NCBI RefSeq assembly: GCF_001870785.1
Contig: NZ_MOLV01000016.1
Span: 62,001 to 126,000, forward strand
Source of the DNA: Exiguobacterium sp. KRL4
Lineage (GTDB): Bacteria > Bacillota > Bacilli > Exiguobacteriales > Exiguobacteriaceae
Length of the DNA: 64,000 nt
Direction: 5' to 3'
Shown piece after piece: positions 1-8,994 of the stretch. Each line of letters begins with the position of its first letter. Positions within the stretch are counted from its first letter, which is position 1. The notes beneath the pieces are model-generated. The model saw only the letters and a list, made by a program, of their open reading frames with translations, ran no database searches and was not told the origin of the DNA. The position numbers and the translations under genes were made by a program.

Positions 1-1139
1 AGGTTGGATGATTTCGCTTGCTCGAAGTTCGTCACCGGTTGATCCGTGAAGAAAACTCCGAACATCGCACCTGCCCGATTCGTTGTCAACGGAATGTTAT
101 ACTTCGCCGCCGCCTGCTCATATCCTGCTGCGAGACGCCCTGCTTTCCGGTCAAACTCTGCATAATGTTCTGGTTTGAGTTGTGTCAATGTCGCAAGACC
201 TGCTGTCATCGCGAGTGGGTTACCCGATAACGTACCAGCTTGATAGATTGGTCCTTGCGGCGCAATCTGTTCCATGATGTCACGACGTCCGCCGTAAGCA
301 CCGACTGGCATTCCGCCGCCGATGACTTTACCGAGGCACGTGATGTCCGGTGTGACACCAAAGTACCCTTGCGCACAGTTGAATCCAACCCGGAATCCGG
401 TCATGACTTCATCGAAGATCAACAGTGTGCCGTATTGTTCCGTGATGTCTCGCAGTCCTTCGAGGAAACCAGGCTGCGGCGGGACAAAGCCCATGTTGCC
501 CGCTGCCGGTTCGACGATGACTCCAGCGATATCATCACCATGTTTTTCAAATGCAATCCGGACCGCATCCATATCATTGTATGGAACTGTCAACGTCATG
601 CTGGCAATCTGAGCAGGGACACCCGGTGAATCTGGAAGTCCAAGCGTCGCGACGCCTGAGCCTGCCTTAATCAACAATGAATCCCCATGTCCGTGGTAAC
701 AGCCTTCGAACTTCAAGATTTTTGTTTTCCCTGTGTAGCCGCGTGCCAGACGAAGTGCGGCCATTGTTGCTTCCGTCCCCGAGTTGACCATCCGGACGAC
801 TTCAACCGATGGAACACGGCTGATGACGACTTCTGCCATCGCCGACTCGATTTCCGTCGGTGTCCCGTAACTCCATCCGCGTGTCGCTTGTTCTTGAATC
901 GCTGCCGTCACGATTGGATCGGCATGACCAAGAATCATCGGTCCCCACGACAAAACGTAATCGATGTATTCCTTCCCATCGATATCATATAGTCGCGACC
1001 CTTTCGCACGCTCAGCAAAAATCGGTGACATCCCGACTGATTTATAGGCACGTACTGGGCTGTTGACGCCACCTGGCATCAACGGCAGGGCCCGTTCAAA
1101 AGCGGCTTTTGATTTTGAGTTTTGATTAATCAAGCTCAT
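1..1139 (-). CDS. hemL: glutamate-1-semialdehyde 2,1-aminomutase, partial (C-terminus beyond window)
   Basis: This cytosolic PLP enzyme converts glutamate-1-semialdehyde to 5-aminolevulinate, the second step of the C5 haem pathway that starts with HemA. About 379 codons are visible and the stop lies beyond base 1. The N-terminus ([15 protein letters not shown]) and [10 protein letters not shown] are typical of the family. [15 protein letters not shown] and [15 protein letters not shown] mark the PLP fold, with the Schiff-base lysine in the last motif. The ATG at 1139-1137 overlaps the TGA of hemB (ATGA), so the two are translationally coupled and hemL is the last visible gene of the hem operon. 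Identity is very likely; only the end is missing. Confidence 0.95.
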   Translation of the reverse strand, partial: MSLINQNSKSKAAFERALPLMPGGVNSPVRAYKSVGMSPIFAERAKGSRLYDIDGKEYIDYVLSWGPMILGHADPIVTAAIQEQATRGWSYGTPTEIESAMAEVVISRVPSVEVVRMVNSGTEATMAALRLARGYTGKTKILKFEGCYHGHGDSLLIKAGSGVATLGLPDSPGVPAQIASMTLTVPYNDMDAVRIAFEKHGDDIAGVIVEPAAGNMGFVPPQPGFLEGLRDITEQYGTLLIFDEVMTGFRVGFNCAQGYFGVTPDITCLGKVIGGGMPVGAYGGRRDIMEQIAPQGPIYQAGTLSGNPLAMTAGLATLTQLKPEHYAEFDRKAGRLAAGYEQAAAKYNIPLTTNRAGAMFGVFFTDQPVTNFEQAKSSN

Positions 1140-2125
1140 GTTGTTCCCTCCAAGTAACGACAGATGTCTTTTGCAAAATACGTAATGATGAGATCAGCAC
1201 CGGCGCGTTTAAACCCAAGCATCGTCTCCATGACGATTCGTTCTTCATCAATCCAGCCGTTTAACGCAGCGGCTTTGACCATCGCATATTCACCGGAAAC
1301 GTTATAGGCGACAATCGGTAGCTCAATCCGCTCACGGACATCACGGATGATATCCATGAAGGCCAGTGCCGGTTTGACGATCATGAAGTCTGCACCTTGC
1401 TCGACATCGGCTGTCGCTTCGCGGAATGCTTCCCGGCGGTTCGCAGGATCCATTTGATAACCTTTCCGGTCCCCTTCCCCGGGCGCAGAGTTTGCTGCAT
1501 CGCGGAACGGTCCATAATAAGCAGAAGCATACTTGACGCCGTAACTCATGACTGGGATATGACTGAAGCCATTCTCGTCCAGTCCTTGACGAATCGCCAT
1601 GACAAATCCGTCCATCATCGACGACGGTGCAATGATATCTGCACCGGCACGTGCTTGTGACACGGCTGTTTGGACATGAAGCGGCAATGACGCATCGTTA
1701 TCGACTGTACCGTCAGCGACGATGCCGCAGTGTCCTGTTGACGTGTATTCGCATAAACAAGTATCTGCGATGACCGTCAGTTGCGGTGCAACTTTTTTAA
1801 CGAGTCGCGTTGCTTCTTGAACAATCCCGTGATCATGAAAAGCGCCTGTCCCCTGCTCGTCTTTTAGATGATCGTGCGGAACGCCGAATAAGATGACCGA
1901 TTCAATGCCAAGTGAAACGATTTCCTTGATTTCTGTTTCCAGGTGGTCGAGTGACAAGTTAAACACACCAGGCATCGAACTGACTTCTCGTTTGATGTTT
2001 TCACCTTCAGCGATAAACAGCGGGTAAATCAAATCGGATTTATGCAGATGATTTTCCCGGACAAGTGAGCGCAATGACGCCGTATTGCGTAACCGGCGAT
2101 GGCGTGCGAATTCTAATGTATTCAT
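1136..2125 (-). CDS. hemB: porphobilinogen synthase (delta-aminolevulinic acid dehydratase)
   Basis: The enzyme condenses two 5-aminolevulinates to porphobilinogen. The 329 residues are a normal family length. Visible hallmarks are the metal-site cysteine segment [15 protein letters not shown] (about residues 118-132), the first Schiff-base lysine segment [19 protein letters not shown], and the second catalytic lysine in [12 protein letters not shown]. The start ATG overlaps the hemD stop (ATGA) and is preceded by GAGGAGG. It is fourth in the order hemA-C-D-B-L. Confidence 0.97.
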   Translation of the reverse strand: MNTLEFARHRRLRNTASLRSLVRENHLHKSDLIYPLFIAEGENIKREVSSMPGVFNLSLDHLETEIKEIVSLGIESVILFGVPHDHLKDEQGTGAFHDHGIVQEATRLVKKVAPQLTVIADTCLCEYTSTGHCGIVADGTVDNDASLPLHVQTAVSQARAGADIIAPSSMMDGFVMAIRQGLDENGFSHIPVMSYGVKYASAYYGPFRDAANSAPGEGDRKGYQMDPANRREAFREATADVEQGADFMIVKPALAFMDIIRDVRERIELPIVAYNVSGEYAMVKAAALNGWIDEERIVMETMLGFKRAGADLIITYFAKDICRYLEGTT

Positions 2126-2808
2126 AACAGTTCCTCCTCTAAAATACAGTCAATCAGCCCGTCGAGCGTAAACGTCTGCGCGACGAGTCGTGGCGTCAAT
2201 CCGAATCGGTGAGCAGCTTGCTCCGTGATCGGTCCGATCGTCACATAAGTCGCTTTTGTCTGCTTACGAAGTGGTGCCAGTGCTTCGACAGCTGAAGGAC
2301 TCTGTAACCCAATATACGTAGCTTGTTGGAGAAGCTCAGGTGACATCGTCCGTAACTTCGTTTCATACGTGACGACCTCCAGCACATCAGCTTCGACTTG
2401 TTTTCTTAAGTGTTCGAGCGGCTCTTGGCGTGCCCGATTCCCTCGGGCAAAACAAATTCGTTGTCCCGGTCTGAGGAGTGGACATAACTCTTCCACTAGG
2501 ACGTCTCCTGTAAAGGCCGACGGGACAAAGTCAGGTGTACGTCCACTCTTCATTAAAGCGGCTGCCGTCTTAGTCCCCACGACCGCGATGTGCGTCTGCT
2601 GCAGTTGATCCAGGTGTGACGTGATTTGTTCGACCCCGGTCGGACTTGTCACGATTAACCAATCCAGGTGTGGTGGTAACTGAAAGGCAATCGGAATCGT
2701 CTCGATGACCGGATGATGGATGACGTCGATGTTTTCTGCCTGTAATCGATCCACTTGTTCAGCAGTTGGTCCTCGACTTCCTGTCAAGACAAGTTGCTTA
2801 GAAGTCAT
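2122..2808 (-). CDS. hemD: uroporphyrinogen-III synthase
   Basis: HemD closes and inverts ring D of hydroxymethylbilane to give uroporphyrinogen III. The chosen start ([13 protein letters not shown], 228 residues) overlaps the end of hemC by 11 bases. The open frame runs further upstream, but that extension lies inside hemC and does not look like a HemD N-terminus. The sequence is divergent, as usual for Hem[43 protein letters not shown] and the C-terminal [16 protein letters not shown] fit the two-domain family. The position between hemC and hemB supports the call. Confidence 0.9.
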   Translation of the reverse strand: MTSKQLVLTGSRGPTAEQVDRLQAENIDVIHHPVIETIPIAFQLPPHLDWLIVTSPTGVEQITSHLDQLQQTHIAVVGTKTAAALMKSGRTPDFVPSAFTGDVLVEELCPLLRPGQRICFARGNRARQEPLEHLRKQVEADVLEVVTYETKLRTMSPELLQQATYIGLQSPSAVEALAPLRKQTKATYVTIGPITEQAAHRFGLTPRLVAQTFTLDGLIDCILEEELL

Positions 2809-3724
2809 CCGGCAAGGAAGCAAGAATCTCACGACCACCCGCATCAAGCAGACGCGTGGCGACGATTTGACCGAGTTGCATCGGATCAAGTGACGTTTCC
2901 CGCTCAAGCAAAATTTGTTGCCCGTCGACTGAACCAAGGAATCCGACAAGAGTCGTCGATAAGTCCTCGTTGATTGTCGCAAATCCACCGACCGGCACGT
3001 GACAACTGCCTTCGATCGCAGACAGGAACGAGCGTTCCGCAAATGCTACTTTTTCCGTCATCTGATCATGAATCAGATTCAGTAAATCGCGCACCTCCTG
3101 ATCCTGCTCCCGACATTCAATTGCGAGAATCCCTTGTCCGACAGCCGGAATCATATCGTCGGTCGAAATGTATTCTGAGACGACATCTTCTGACCAACCC
3201 ATACGTTGTAGACCAGCCGCTGCCAGTAAAATCCCGTCAAACGGTCCCGTCTTTAGTTTCTCAAGACGCGTATCGATGTTTCCCCGGATCGATTCGATTT
3301 TCAAATCCGGACGTAATTTCAATAATTGGGAGCCCCGGCGTAAACTGCTTGTGCCGACGATTGCTCCTTCAGGAAGTGAAGCGAGTCCGCCGCCTGTCGT
3401 TGTAATCAACGCATCTCGTGCGTCGACACGTGAAGGTGTTGCGCCGATGATCAAGCCTGCCGGTAACTCCGACGGGAGATCCTTCATGCTGTGGACAGCA
3501 AAATCGATTTCTTCGTCGATCATCTGTTGTTCGATTTCTTTAACGAACAATCCTTTACCACCGACTTTAGACAATGTCACGTCAAGGATGCGGTCACCCT
3601 TCGTGATGATGTTCTTGATTTCGAATTCGTATGGTGCACCCGCTTGTTTCAGTTGCTCGATGACCCATTTCGTTTGTGTCATCGCGAGTTTCGAACTACG
3701 TGAACCTACTATGATTTTTCGCAT
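2798..3724 (-). CDS. hemC: hydroxymethylbilane synthase (porphobilinogen deaminase)
   Basis: HemC links four porphobilinogens into hydroxymethylbilane using a dipyrromethane cofactor. The protein is 308 residues from MRKIIVGSRSSKLAMTQT, with a GGGGGA-type ribosome site just upstream; a 13-residue longer reading lacks one. Family motifs include VHSMKDLPSELP, GTSSLRR, IRGNIDTRL and the cofactor-cysteine segment EGSCHVPVGGFA near the C-terminus. It lies 82 bases downstream of hemA behind a GC-rich hairpin, where Bacillus subtilis carries hemX. Confidence 0.96.
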   Translation of the reverse strand: MRKIIVGSRSSKLAMTQTKWVIEQLKQAGAPYEFEIKNIITKGDRILDVTLSKVGGKGLFVKEIEQQMIDEEIDFAVHSMKDLPSELPAGLIIGATPSRVDARDALITTTGGGLASLPEGAIVGTSSLRRGSQLLKLRPDLKIESIRGNIDTRLEKLKTGPFDGILLAAAGLQRMGWSEDVVSEYISTDDMIPAVGQGILAIECREQDQEVRDLLNLIHDQMTEKVAFAERSFLSAIEGSCHVPVGGFATINEDLSTTLVGFLGSVDGQQILLERETSLDPMQLGQIVATRLLDAGGREILASLPDDF

Positions 3725-3751
3725 GCTGAAATCCCCCTGTACAATAATAAA

Positions 3752-3772
3752 GGGGCGGCACAAGTCCGCCCC
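3752..3772 (-). terminator. GC-rich hairpin between hemA and hemC (attenuator or terminator)
   Basis: GGGGCGG pairs perfectly with CCGCCCC across a 7-base loop and is followed on the minus strand by TTTATTATT. It is therefore terminator-like but has a broken U-tract. It lies between hemA and hemC inside the presumed operon, so it may lower expression of hemCDBL relative to hemA or act as an RNA-stability element. Confidence 0.5.
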
Positions 3773-3806
3773 ATGCTTTTCTATTGTAACACAATTCGCT
3801 TTATGT

Positions 3807-5147
3807 TCACCGGTTCACAGCTTTCCGTTCGACTGGCGTTTCCTCTTGTAAAACGACTTCTTCCGCCGCTCCATCAAATAACTCCTCGTCTAAGGCAAAC
3901 GTATCCATGAATTGCGCAATCCGTTGTTCGGCATCCGGTTTGGCCGCTGCATCTTTGATGTACGACAACGGTTCCCGAAGCAATTGATTGATGATCGACT
4001 TCATGTGTTTTCCGATGACTGTTTTTTCGCGGTTCGTCATGTTTGGCAACTTCCGCTCTAGACTTTGCATCGTTTCTTGTTGGATTTTGAGCGATTGATC
4101 GCGTAGTTCCGTGATGATCGGGACGACACCAAGCGTCGTCAGCCAGCCTTCAAACTCCGCGATTGCCGCTTCAATCCGTCGTTCGATTTTTGCGGCTTCT
4201 TTCATGCGCTCTGCCATGTTTTGTTGGACGATCGATGTTAAATCATCGACGTCATACAAATGAACACCAGGCAAGTCGCCTGCTGTCGGCTCGATGTCAC
4301 GGGGTACCGCGATATCAATCAACAAAAATGGACGATCACTCCGGAACAATTGTGCTGCAGCAATGTCTTCACGTTTGATGATTGCCCGCTTCGCTCCGGT
4401 TGAAGAAATAACGATGTCAGCCCGAAGCAGACCGCATTGCATTTCATTAATTGAATGTGCCGATCCTTCGAAACGATTCGCCACTTCTTCAGCTTTGGCA
4501 AGTGTCCGATTAAAGACTGTGATGTCACGGGCACCCGCTTCATATAAGTTCAATGTCGTCAATTCTCCCGTCTCCCCGGCACCGATGACGACGATCGATT
4601 TATCTTCAAGTGAACCAAGTAACTGTTCTGCTAACGTCACGGCAGCTGCACTGACGGAAACGGCATTTTCTCCGATTCCTGTTTCAGCGTGCGCCCGTTT
4701 CGCAAGCGTGACTGCTTCTTTAAACAGTTTGTTGAAGACCGTTCCTGTCGTCTCGAGTTTTTGCGCCGTAAAGAAACTTGTTTTTACCTGTCCTAGAATC
4801 TGAGTTTCTCCGACGATCATCGAATCCAGACCACTCGTTACTCGGAACAAATGTTTCATGGCGTCGAAACCTTCATGAATGAACAGATACGGTTCCAACT
4901 CTTCCATCGTCAACCCAAACCAGTTCGCCAAAAAACGTTTTGTATAATAACGACCTGTATGCGGTTGATCCGTGACGACATATAATTCCGTCCGATTGCA
5001 CGTCGAGACGATGACGCTTTCGAAAATGCTTTTTTCGTCACGTAGCGCAACGACCGCCCCTTTCATCTCATGTTCCCCAAATGAGACTTGTTCGCGGATT
5101 GATACAGGCGCCGTCTTATTATTTAAACCGACAACTACGATATGCAT
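3807..5147 (-). CDS. hemA: glutamyl-tRNA reductase
   Basis: HemA reduces glutamyl-tRNA(Glu) to glutamate-1-semialdehyde with NADPH and is the committed step of the C5 pathway. The 446 residues contain the catalytic-cysteine motif STCNRTE (about residues 48-54), GLDSMIVGETQILGQVK, the NADPH Rossmann motif VVIGAGETGEL and SSTGA. The C-terminal dimerisation domain is helical. The gene heads the hem cluster and has its own promoter. The HemX membrane protein, normally next in Bacillus, is absent here. Confidence 0.97.
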   Translation of the reverse strand: MHIVVVGLNNKTAPVSIREQVSFGEHEMKGAVVALRDEKSIFESVIVSTCNRTELYVVTDQPHTGRYYTKRFLANWFGLTMEELEPYLFIHEGFDAMKHLFRVTSGLDSMIVGETQILGQVKTSFFTAQKLETTGTVFNKLFKEAVTLAKRAHAETGIGENAVSVSAAAVTLAEQLLGSLEDKSIVVIGAGETGELTTLNLYEAGARDITVFNRTLAKAEEVANRFEGSAHSINEMQCGLLRADIVISSTGAKRAIIKREDIAAAQLFRSDRPFLLIDIAVPRDIEPTAGDLPGVHLYDVDDLTSIVQQNMAERMKEAAKIERRIEAAIAEFEGWLTTLGVVPIITELRDQSLKIQQETMQSLERKLPNMTNREKTVIGKHMKSIINQLLREPLSYIKDAAAKPDAEQRIAQFMDTFALDEELFDGAAEEVVLQEETPVERKAVNR

Positions 5148-5207
5148 GCGCTCTACCCCTTACGTCCAAAGATTTCATTCTCATCTATCTTTCGTTCTCT
5201 ACTCTAC

Positions 5208-5235
5208 ATTATAACCATTATAAAAAAGATTCCAA
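5208..5235 (-). promoter_or_regulatory. sigma-A-type promoter of hemA
   Basis: On the minus strand, TTGGAA (5235-5230), a 16-base spacer and a perfect TATAAT (5213-5208) lie about 60 bases upstream of the hemA ATG. A second TATAATG is nested in the spacer. Confidence 0.6.
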
Positions 5236-5310
5236 TCAATTTATAAACTAAAATGAGTCGAAGTTGTGAAAACTTATCTTCTTACCATATCCCTCTCCGT
5301 GACAAAGCAC

Positions 5311-5343
5311 AAACCCTCTGCTTTTCGTATCAACAGAGGGCTT
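5311..5343 (-). terminator. terminator after the 5-gene accessory operon
   Basis: An inverted repeat of CCCTCTG with CAGAGGG (13-base loop, extended by A/T pairs) is followed on the minus strand by TTTGTGCTTTG. It lies 8 bases after the stop of the AI-2E family gene and upstream of the hemA promoter, so it closes the accessory operon. Confidence 0.6.
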
Positions 5344-5350
5344 CCTTTTT

Positions 5351-6499
5351 CTATTTTTTCGAATCGATGATGATAGAGGATTCTTCGGTCTGTAAATCAA
5401 ATTTCTGTTGCCGCAACTGATAAATCCGGGCAATGTTTTGGACAACGACTTTGGTGACGGCATACGTCGGCACGGCTAGAATGACACCGATGATTCCGGC
5501 GATTTTTCCGGCAACGAGCAGGACGATGATGATCGTCAACGGATGGACTTTCAAGGTTTTCCCTTGAACGTACGGAGAAATCAGATTCGATTCAATCTGT
5601 TGCGCGACGACAATCGTGACGAGCGCATACAGCGCTTTGATCGGATCATCGATGAATCCGACGATGACGGCCGGAACAGCACCAATGTAGGGTCCAAGAT
5701 ACGGAATGATGTTCGTGACGGTACAAAACAGGGCAAGTAACAACGCATACTGTATGTCAGCGATGAAAAATCCGATCAGCGACATCAGCCCGACACATAA
5801 CGAGACGATGACTTGACCATTAACATAATGTTTGACCGTGATGTGCATATCATGAAGAATTTTCCGTGTTTCGGTCTCATAACTTTTTGGTAATAACTTG
5901 ACGACAGAATCGGGAAATTTATACCCATCCAGCAACATGTAGACAAGGATGAACGGTACAAGAACGATGATCAGAACGGTTGAGGAGATGACTCCGAAAA
6001 TCGTTCCGACAGACGTCGAGACCGATTTGAACAATGTTCCGATATACGAAGTGGCTTCATTCGTCCATTTATCAAATAAGTCGGTATTCTCATGGACCCA
6101 GTTCGAGATGAAACGATTGTTCATCAATTGATCCCGTAGATTCAATGTCTGATCCCGGAGTTCGACGACCAGATTCGGAATGCTTGTCACAAAATCCGTA
6201 ACTTGCTCGACAAGAATCGGTCCAAGTGAGGCGACAACAATCGTGATGACGCCAAGAAACCCAAGTAAGACGATCAAAACGGCGAGCCCTCGTTTTTGAA
6301 CACGTTTTTGAAGCATGTCGACGATACCAAGCGTAAAGTAATAAAAAATTCCGGCGATGATCAACGGCGGGAAAATCAAGGCAAGCATGACTTTAATGGG
6401 CTGGAATAAAAATGAGATTTTTGTTCCGACCCAAATCACTAGAAAAATAGTCAGAATCCAAAGTAATGCTTTAAACCATTTGTTACGAAGTAAATCCAC
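5351..6499 (-). CDS. AI-2E family (UPF0118) membrane transporter
   Basis: This is a polytopic membrane protein of the AI-2E/YdbI/YueF exporter family, whose substrates are mostly unknown. It has a pair of N-terminal membrane segments, a long extracytoplasmic helical stretch, and a C-terminal membrane bundle with the family segment NIIPYLGPYIGAVPA followed by QQIESNLISPYVQGK. I chose a GTG start at 6499 (382 residues) because a perfect AGGAGG lies 7 bases upstream. The frame stays open to an ATG at 6577, but that reading overlaps the previous gene and has no clear ribosome site. It is the last gene of the operon with the glycosyltransferase. In this context it might export a polymer, lipid or small molecule, but this is only inference. 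Confidence 0.85.
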   Translation of the reverse strand: MDLLRNKWFKALLWILTIFLVIWVGTKISFLFQPIKVMLALIFPPLIIAGIFYYFTLGIVDMLQKRVQKRGLAVLIVLLGFLGVITIVVASLGPILVEQVTDFVTSIPNLVVELRDQTLNLRDQLMNNRFISNWVHENTDLFDKWTNEATSYIGTLFKSVSTSVGTIFGVISSTVLIIVLVPFILVYMLLDGYKFPDSVVKLLPKSYETETRKILHDMHITVKHYVNGQVIVSLCVGLMSLIGFFIADIQYALLLALFCTVTNIIPYLGPYIGAVPAVIVGFIDDPIKALYALVTIVVAQQIESNLISPYVQGKTLKVHPLTIIIVLLVAGKIAGIIGVILAVPTYAVTKVVVQNIARIYQLRQQKFDLQTEESSIIIDSKK

Positions 6500-6536
6500 G
6501 AACAGTCCTCCTACAAATTTCATCTTTTGATGTGTT

Positions 6537-7985
6537 TCATCCCATTTTTTCGTCTGTTTGTTCTGAGACGACTTCATCCAATCGTTGTCGTTCCATTTTA
6601 CCCCATTGTCCCCGTCCCGTCATGAACTGAATTAATCCACCAAGTTTAAAGAAGACAAGGATCGGGCGGTACCAAAACGATTCCGTTAAGGACCAGAGAT
6701 AGAGACGGATCAGTTCTTTGACGTTCTTAAACCGGTGCATCGTCCATTCTTCAAGTAAAACAGCTCCTGCTGATAGCAAGGAACCATATAACAAGGCAAC
6801 GGATAACAAGACAACCCCAAACTCAAAGTTGAGTGTGCCGACAAGCAGATTGAGCGGGATGATGAAATAACCAATCAGTTCGACGATCGGACCAAGCAGT
6901 TCGATCAAAAAGAAGTACAACATCGACACACTACCAACAAATCCATATCGCGGATTGCCAATCATTCGTTTATGCGTCCATAAGGTCTCGGCAAGTCCAC
7001 GGTGCCAACGTGTTCGTTGAGAACGAAGCACTTCCATCGTGTCCGGTGCCTGCGTCCAACAGACTGGTGACGGGACATATTCAATTCGTTTGTTGATCTC
7101 ATTTTCTTTCATGTACCGGTGCAGACGGACGACAAGCTCCATGTCTTCTCCGACGAGTCCTTCTTTATACCCACCAGCTTGAACGACAATCGATTTTTGG
7201 AATAAACCAAATGCACCGGACACGATCAACAATAGATTGAAGCGACTTAATCCAAGCCGTCCAAACAAAAAGGCCCGGAAATATTCAATCATCTGCATCA
7301 AGACGATTCGTTGTTTCGGCGTCCGGATTTCGACGATTTCGCCACCTTCAATCGTACAACCGTTGACGAGAAAAATCGAACCACATGTCGCGATGACGTC
7401 TTCATCGGACTCAACGATGGGCTTCATGACTTTCAGTAATGCATCCCGCTCAAGAATCGAGTCGGCATCAAGCGAACAGAAATACGGATAACTCGAATAA
7501 TCGATTCCGGCATTCAACGCATCTGCCTTTCCTCCATTTTCCTTATCGATGACAATCAGACGGGCATCAATTCGGGAGCGGTAGACGTTTTTGATTGGCT
7601 GTGACCCAATCAGGATTCGTGGAAAGCGTAATTCTTTTTCTAATTCATACGTCTTAAACAACTCATCCATCGTCCCGTCACTTGACCCATCGTTGATGAC
7701 GATGACTTCATGTTCCGGATAATCGAGTGCGAGTAACGCCTGGACACTCGTGACGATCGTGTATTCTTCATTATAGGCCGGAACAAGGACGCTGACAGGC
7801 CGTGTATAGAGCGACCGCATTAAGGGCAGGTACGAACTTTCCTTGCGCCGAAACCGCTGTTTGCGAACCATCTGTGCCGAGATGAGATACAGCGACGAAT
7901 AGAACAGAATGACGAGGATCATATAAAATAGAACGGTCCACGATAACACATCAATGATTTTTTGAATCGTTTCAGATGACAACAT
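6537..7985 (-). CDS. membrane-bound family 2 glycosyltransferase (processive, PgaC/IcaA-like)
   Basis: The 482-residue protein has an N-terminal membrane segment (about residues 13-37), a cytoplasmic GT-A domain and several C-terminal membrane segments. The GT2 signatures are complete: NDGSSD (98-103), DAD (173-175), GED (279-281) and the processive-synthase motif QRTRW (323-327). This pattern is that of inner-membrane polysaccharide synthases such as poly-N-acetylglucosamine synthase. No PilZ domain is visible. It overlaps the preceding HEAT gene by 14 bases and has AGGAGATG before the ATG, so it is translated as part of one operon. Polymer type cannot be told from the sequence. Confidence 0.88.
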   Translation of the reverse strand: MLSSETIQKIIDVLSWTVLFYMILVILFYSSLYLISAQMVRKQRFRRKESSYLPLMRSLYTRPVSVLVPAYNEEYTIVTSVQALLALDYPEHEVIVINDGSSDGTMDELFKTYELEKELRFPRILIGSQPIKNVYRSRIDARLIVIDKENGGKADALNAGIDYSSYPYFCSLDADSILERDALLKVMKPIVESDEDVIATCGSIFLVNGCTIEGGEIVEIRTPKQRIVLMQMIEYFRAFLFGRLGLSRFNLLLIVSGAFGLFQKSIVVQAGGYKEGLVGEDMELVVRLHRYMKENEINKRIEYVPSPVCWTQAPDTMEVLRSQRTRWHRGLAETLWTHKRMIGNPRYGFVGSVSMLYFFLIELLGPIVELIGYFIIPLNLLVGTLNFEFGVVLLSVALLYGSLLSAGAVLLEEWTMHRFKNVKELIRLYLWSLTESFWYRPILVFFKLGGLIQFMTGRGQWGKMERQRLDEVVSEQTDEKMG

Positions 7986-8994
7986 GTTGTTTCATCTCCT
8001 TTGCTAACCGTTCCGTCGCTTTTTGTTTGGCATACCGATCCGGATGATCTTTTGCAACGAGCGCCAATTGTTCGAGACCACCACACGCAAGCAGTGCGTC
8101 AAAGGCAGCGGTTCGTACCCACCAGGAACGACTGCCGACAAACGGTAAGATGTAGATGAGGGCTTCTTTAGGTGCCACGTTTTCTAAAAAACGCAGGGCT
8201 AACATCTGTTCCACCCAACTTGTCTCTTCTTCTAAATAAGGGGTATACAGCTGCCAATCTTCTTCAAGTCCGATTCGTGTCAATGCACGGAGTGCCCGCT
8301 TGCGAATTTCCGGATTAGCATCTGTCGTTTTTCTCCGCGCCAGCTCGACGTATTGCGTTTCATCACGATCATAAATCAGTTGGAGAATCGCCATCTGAAA
8401 AGATTCAGTCAAGCTGTCAAAGTCTTTCACCCACAGCGATAAATCCTTGCTTCTGCCTACTGCCAGGACGGCACCAAAAAAACTGATTTCATTGGTTTGT
8501 TTGGCTTCTTCGATTGCCACGTTCGGGGCAATCGAGACTAACGTCCGGACGATGACATCTTTTTCTTCTTTCGCCAATTTTTTGTTTAACTTTTGGTGAA
8601 GTTCTTGCGCAACCGGTCTGAGTCGAAATTGTGCAATCGCTTCGTAGGCGTTTAGGCGACGATCAATGCGACGATGCTGAATCTGCTTCTGATAATAAGG
8701 TAATAACTTCGCTTCGACATATTGAGACATCCGTTCCTGATGCGAAAGCGTTGCTGTTAAGTTCGTTAAGGCAAATAGCTCTAATTCAACTAAATCTTCA
8801 TTTCCGGGTAGGATGCGTGGCATCTCCGTTTGTTCGCCGGTCGCAAAATCATAAAGTTGATCTTGAAACTGACGTTGCCACGCCAGACGTGCATCTTCCT
8901 CTTTTACTCGTTTTCGTTTTTGAACAACGAGATATACCAACGCTCCGACTTGAAGCGCAATCAGAAGGACGATGAAAAAAATAATCCACCTCAT
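7972..8994 (-). CDS. membrane-anchored HEAT-repeat protein
   Basis: The 340-residue protein has one N-terminal membrane helix (WIIFFIVLLIALQVGALVYL) followed by a basic stop-transfer segment. The rest is helical repeat sequence of HEAT/PBS-lyase type, for example NPEIRKRALRALTRIG, WVEQMLALRFLENVAPKEALI and SWWVRTAAFDALLACGG. Such repeats are protein-protein scaffolds; the domain probably faces the cytoplasm. The ATG at 8994 overlaps the upstream stop as ATGA; a 10-residue longer frame lies inside that gene. The context suggests an assembly or regulatory partner of the adjacent glycosyltransferase. No enzyme motif is seen. Confidence 0.75.
   Translation of the reverse strand: MRWIIFFIVLLIALQVGALVYLVVQKRKRVKEEDARLAWQRQFQDQLYDFATGEQTEMPRILPGNEDLVELELFALTNLTATLSHQERMSQYVEAKLLPYYQKQIQHRRIDRRLNAYEAIAQFRLRPVAQELHQKLNKKLAKEEKDVIVRTLVSIAPNVAIEEAKQTNEISFFGAVLAVGRSKDLSLWVKDFDSLTESFQMAILQLIYDRDETQYVELARRKTTDANPEIRKRALRALTRIGLEEDWQLYTPYLEEETSWVEQMLALRFLENVAPKEALIYILPFVGSRSWWVRTAAFDALLACGGLEQLALVAKDHPDRYAKQKATERLAKEMKQHVVI

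Noticed and set aside
3168-3851. 227-codon plus-strand frame opposite hemC and the end of hemA
   Set aside because: It is antisense to two clear haem genes and includes their intergenic hairpin; no family resemblance or ribosome site.
5221-5245. PerR-like box in front of hemA
   Set aside because: The AT-rich stretch near the promoter matches the consensus too poorly, and only the known PerR control of hemA in Bacillus suggested it.
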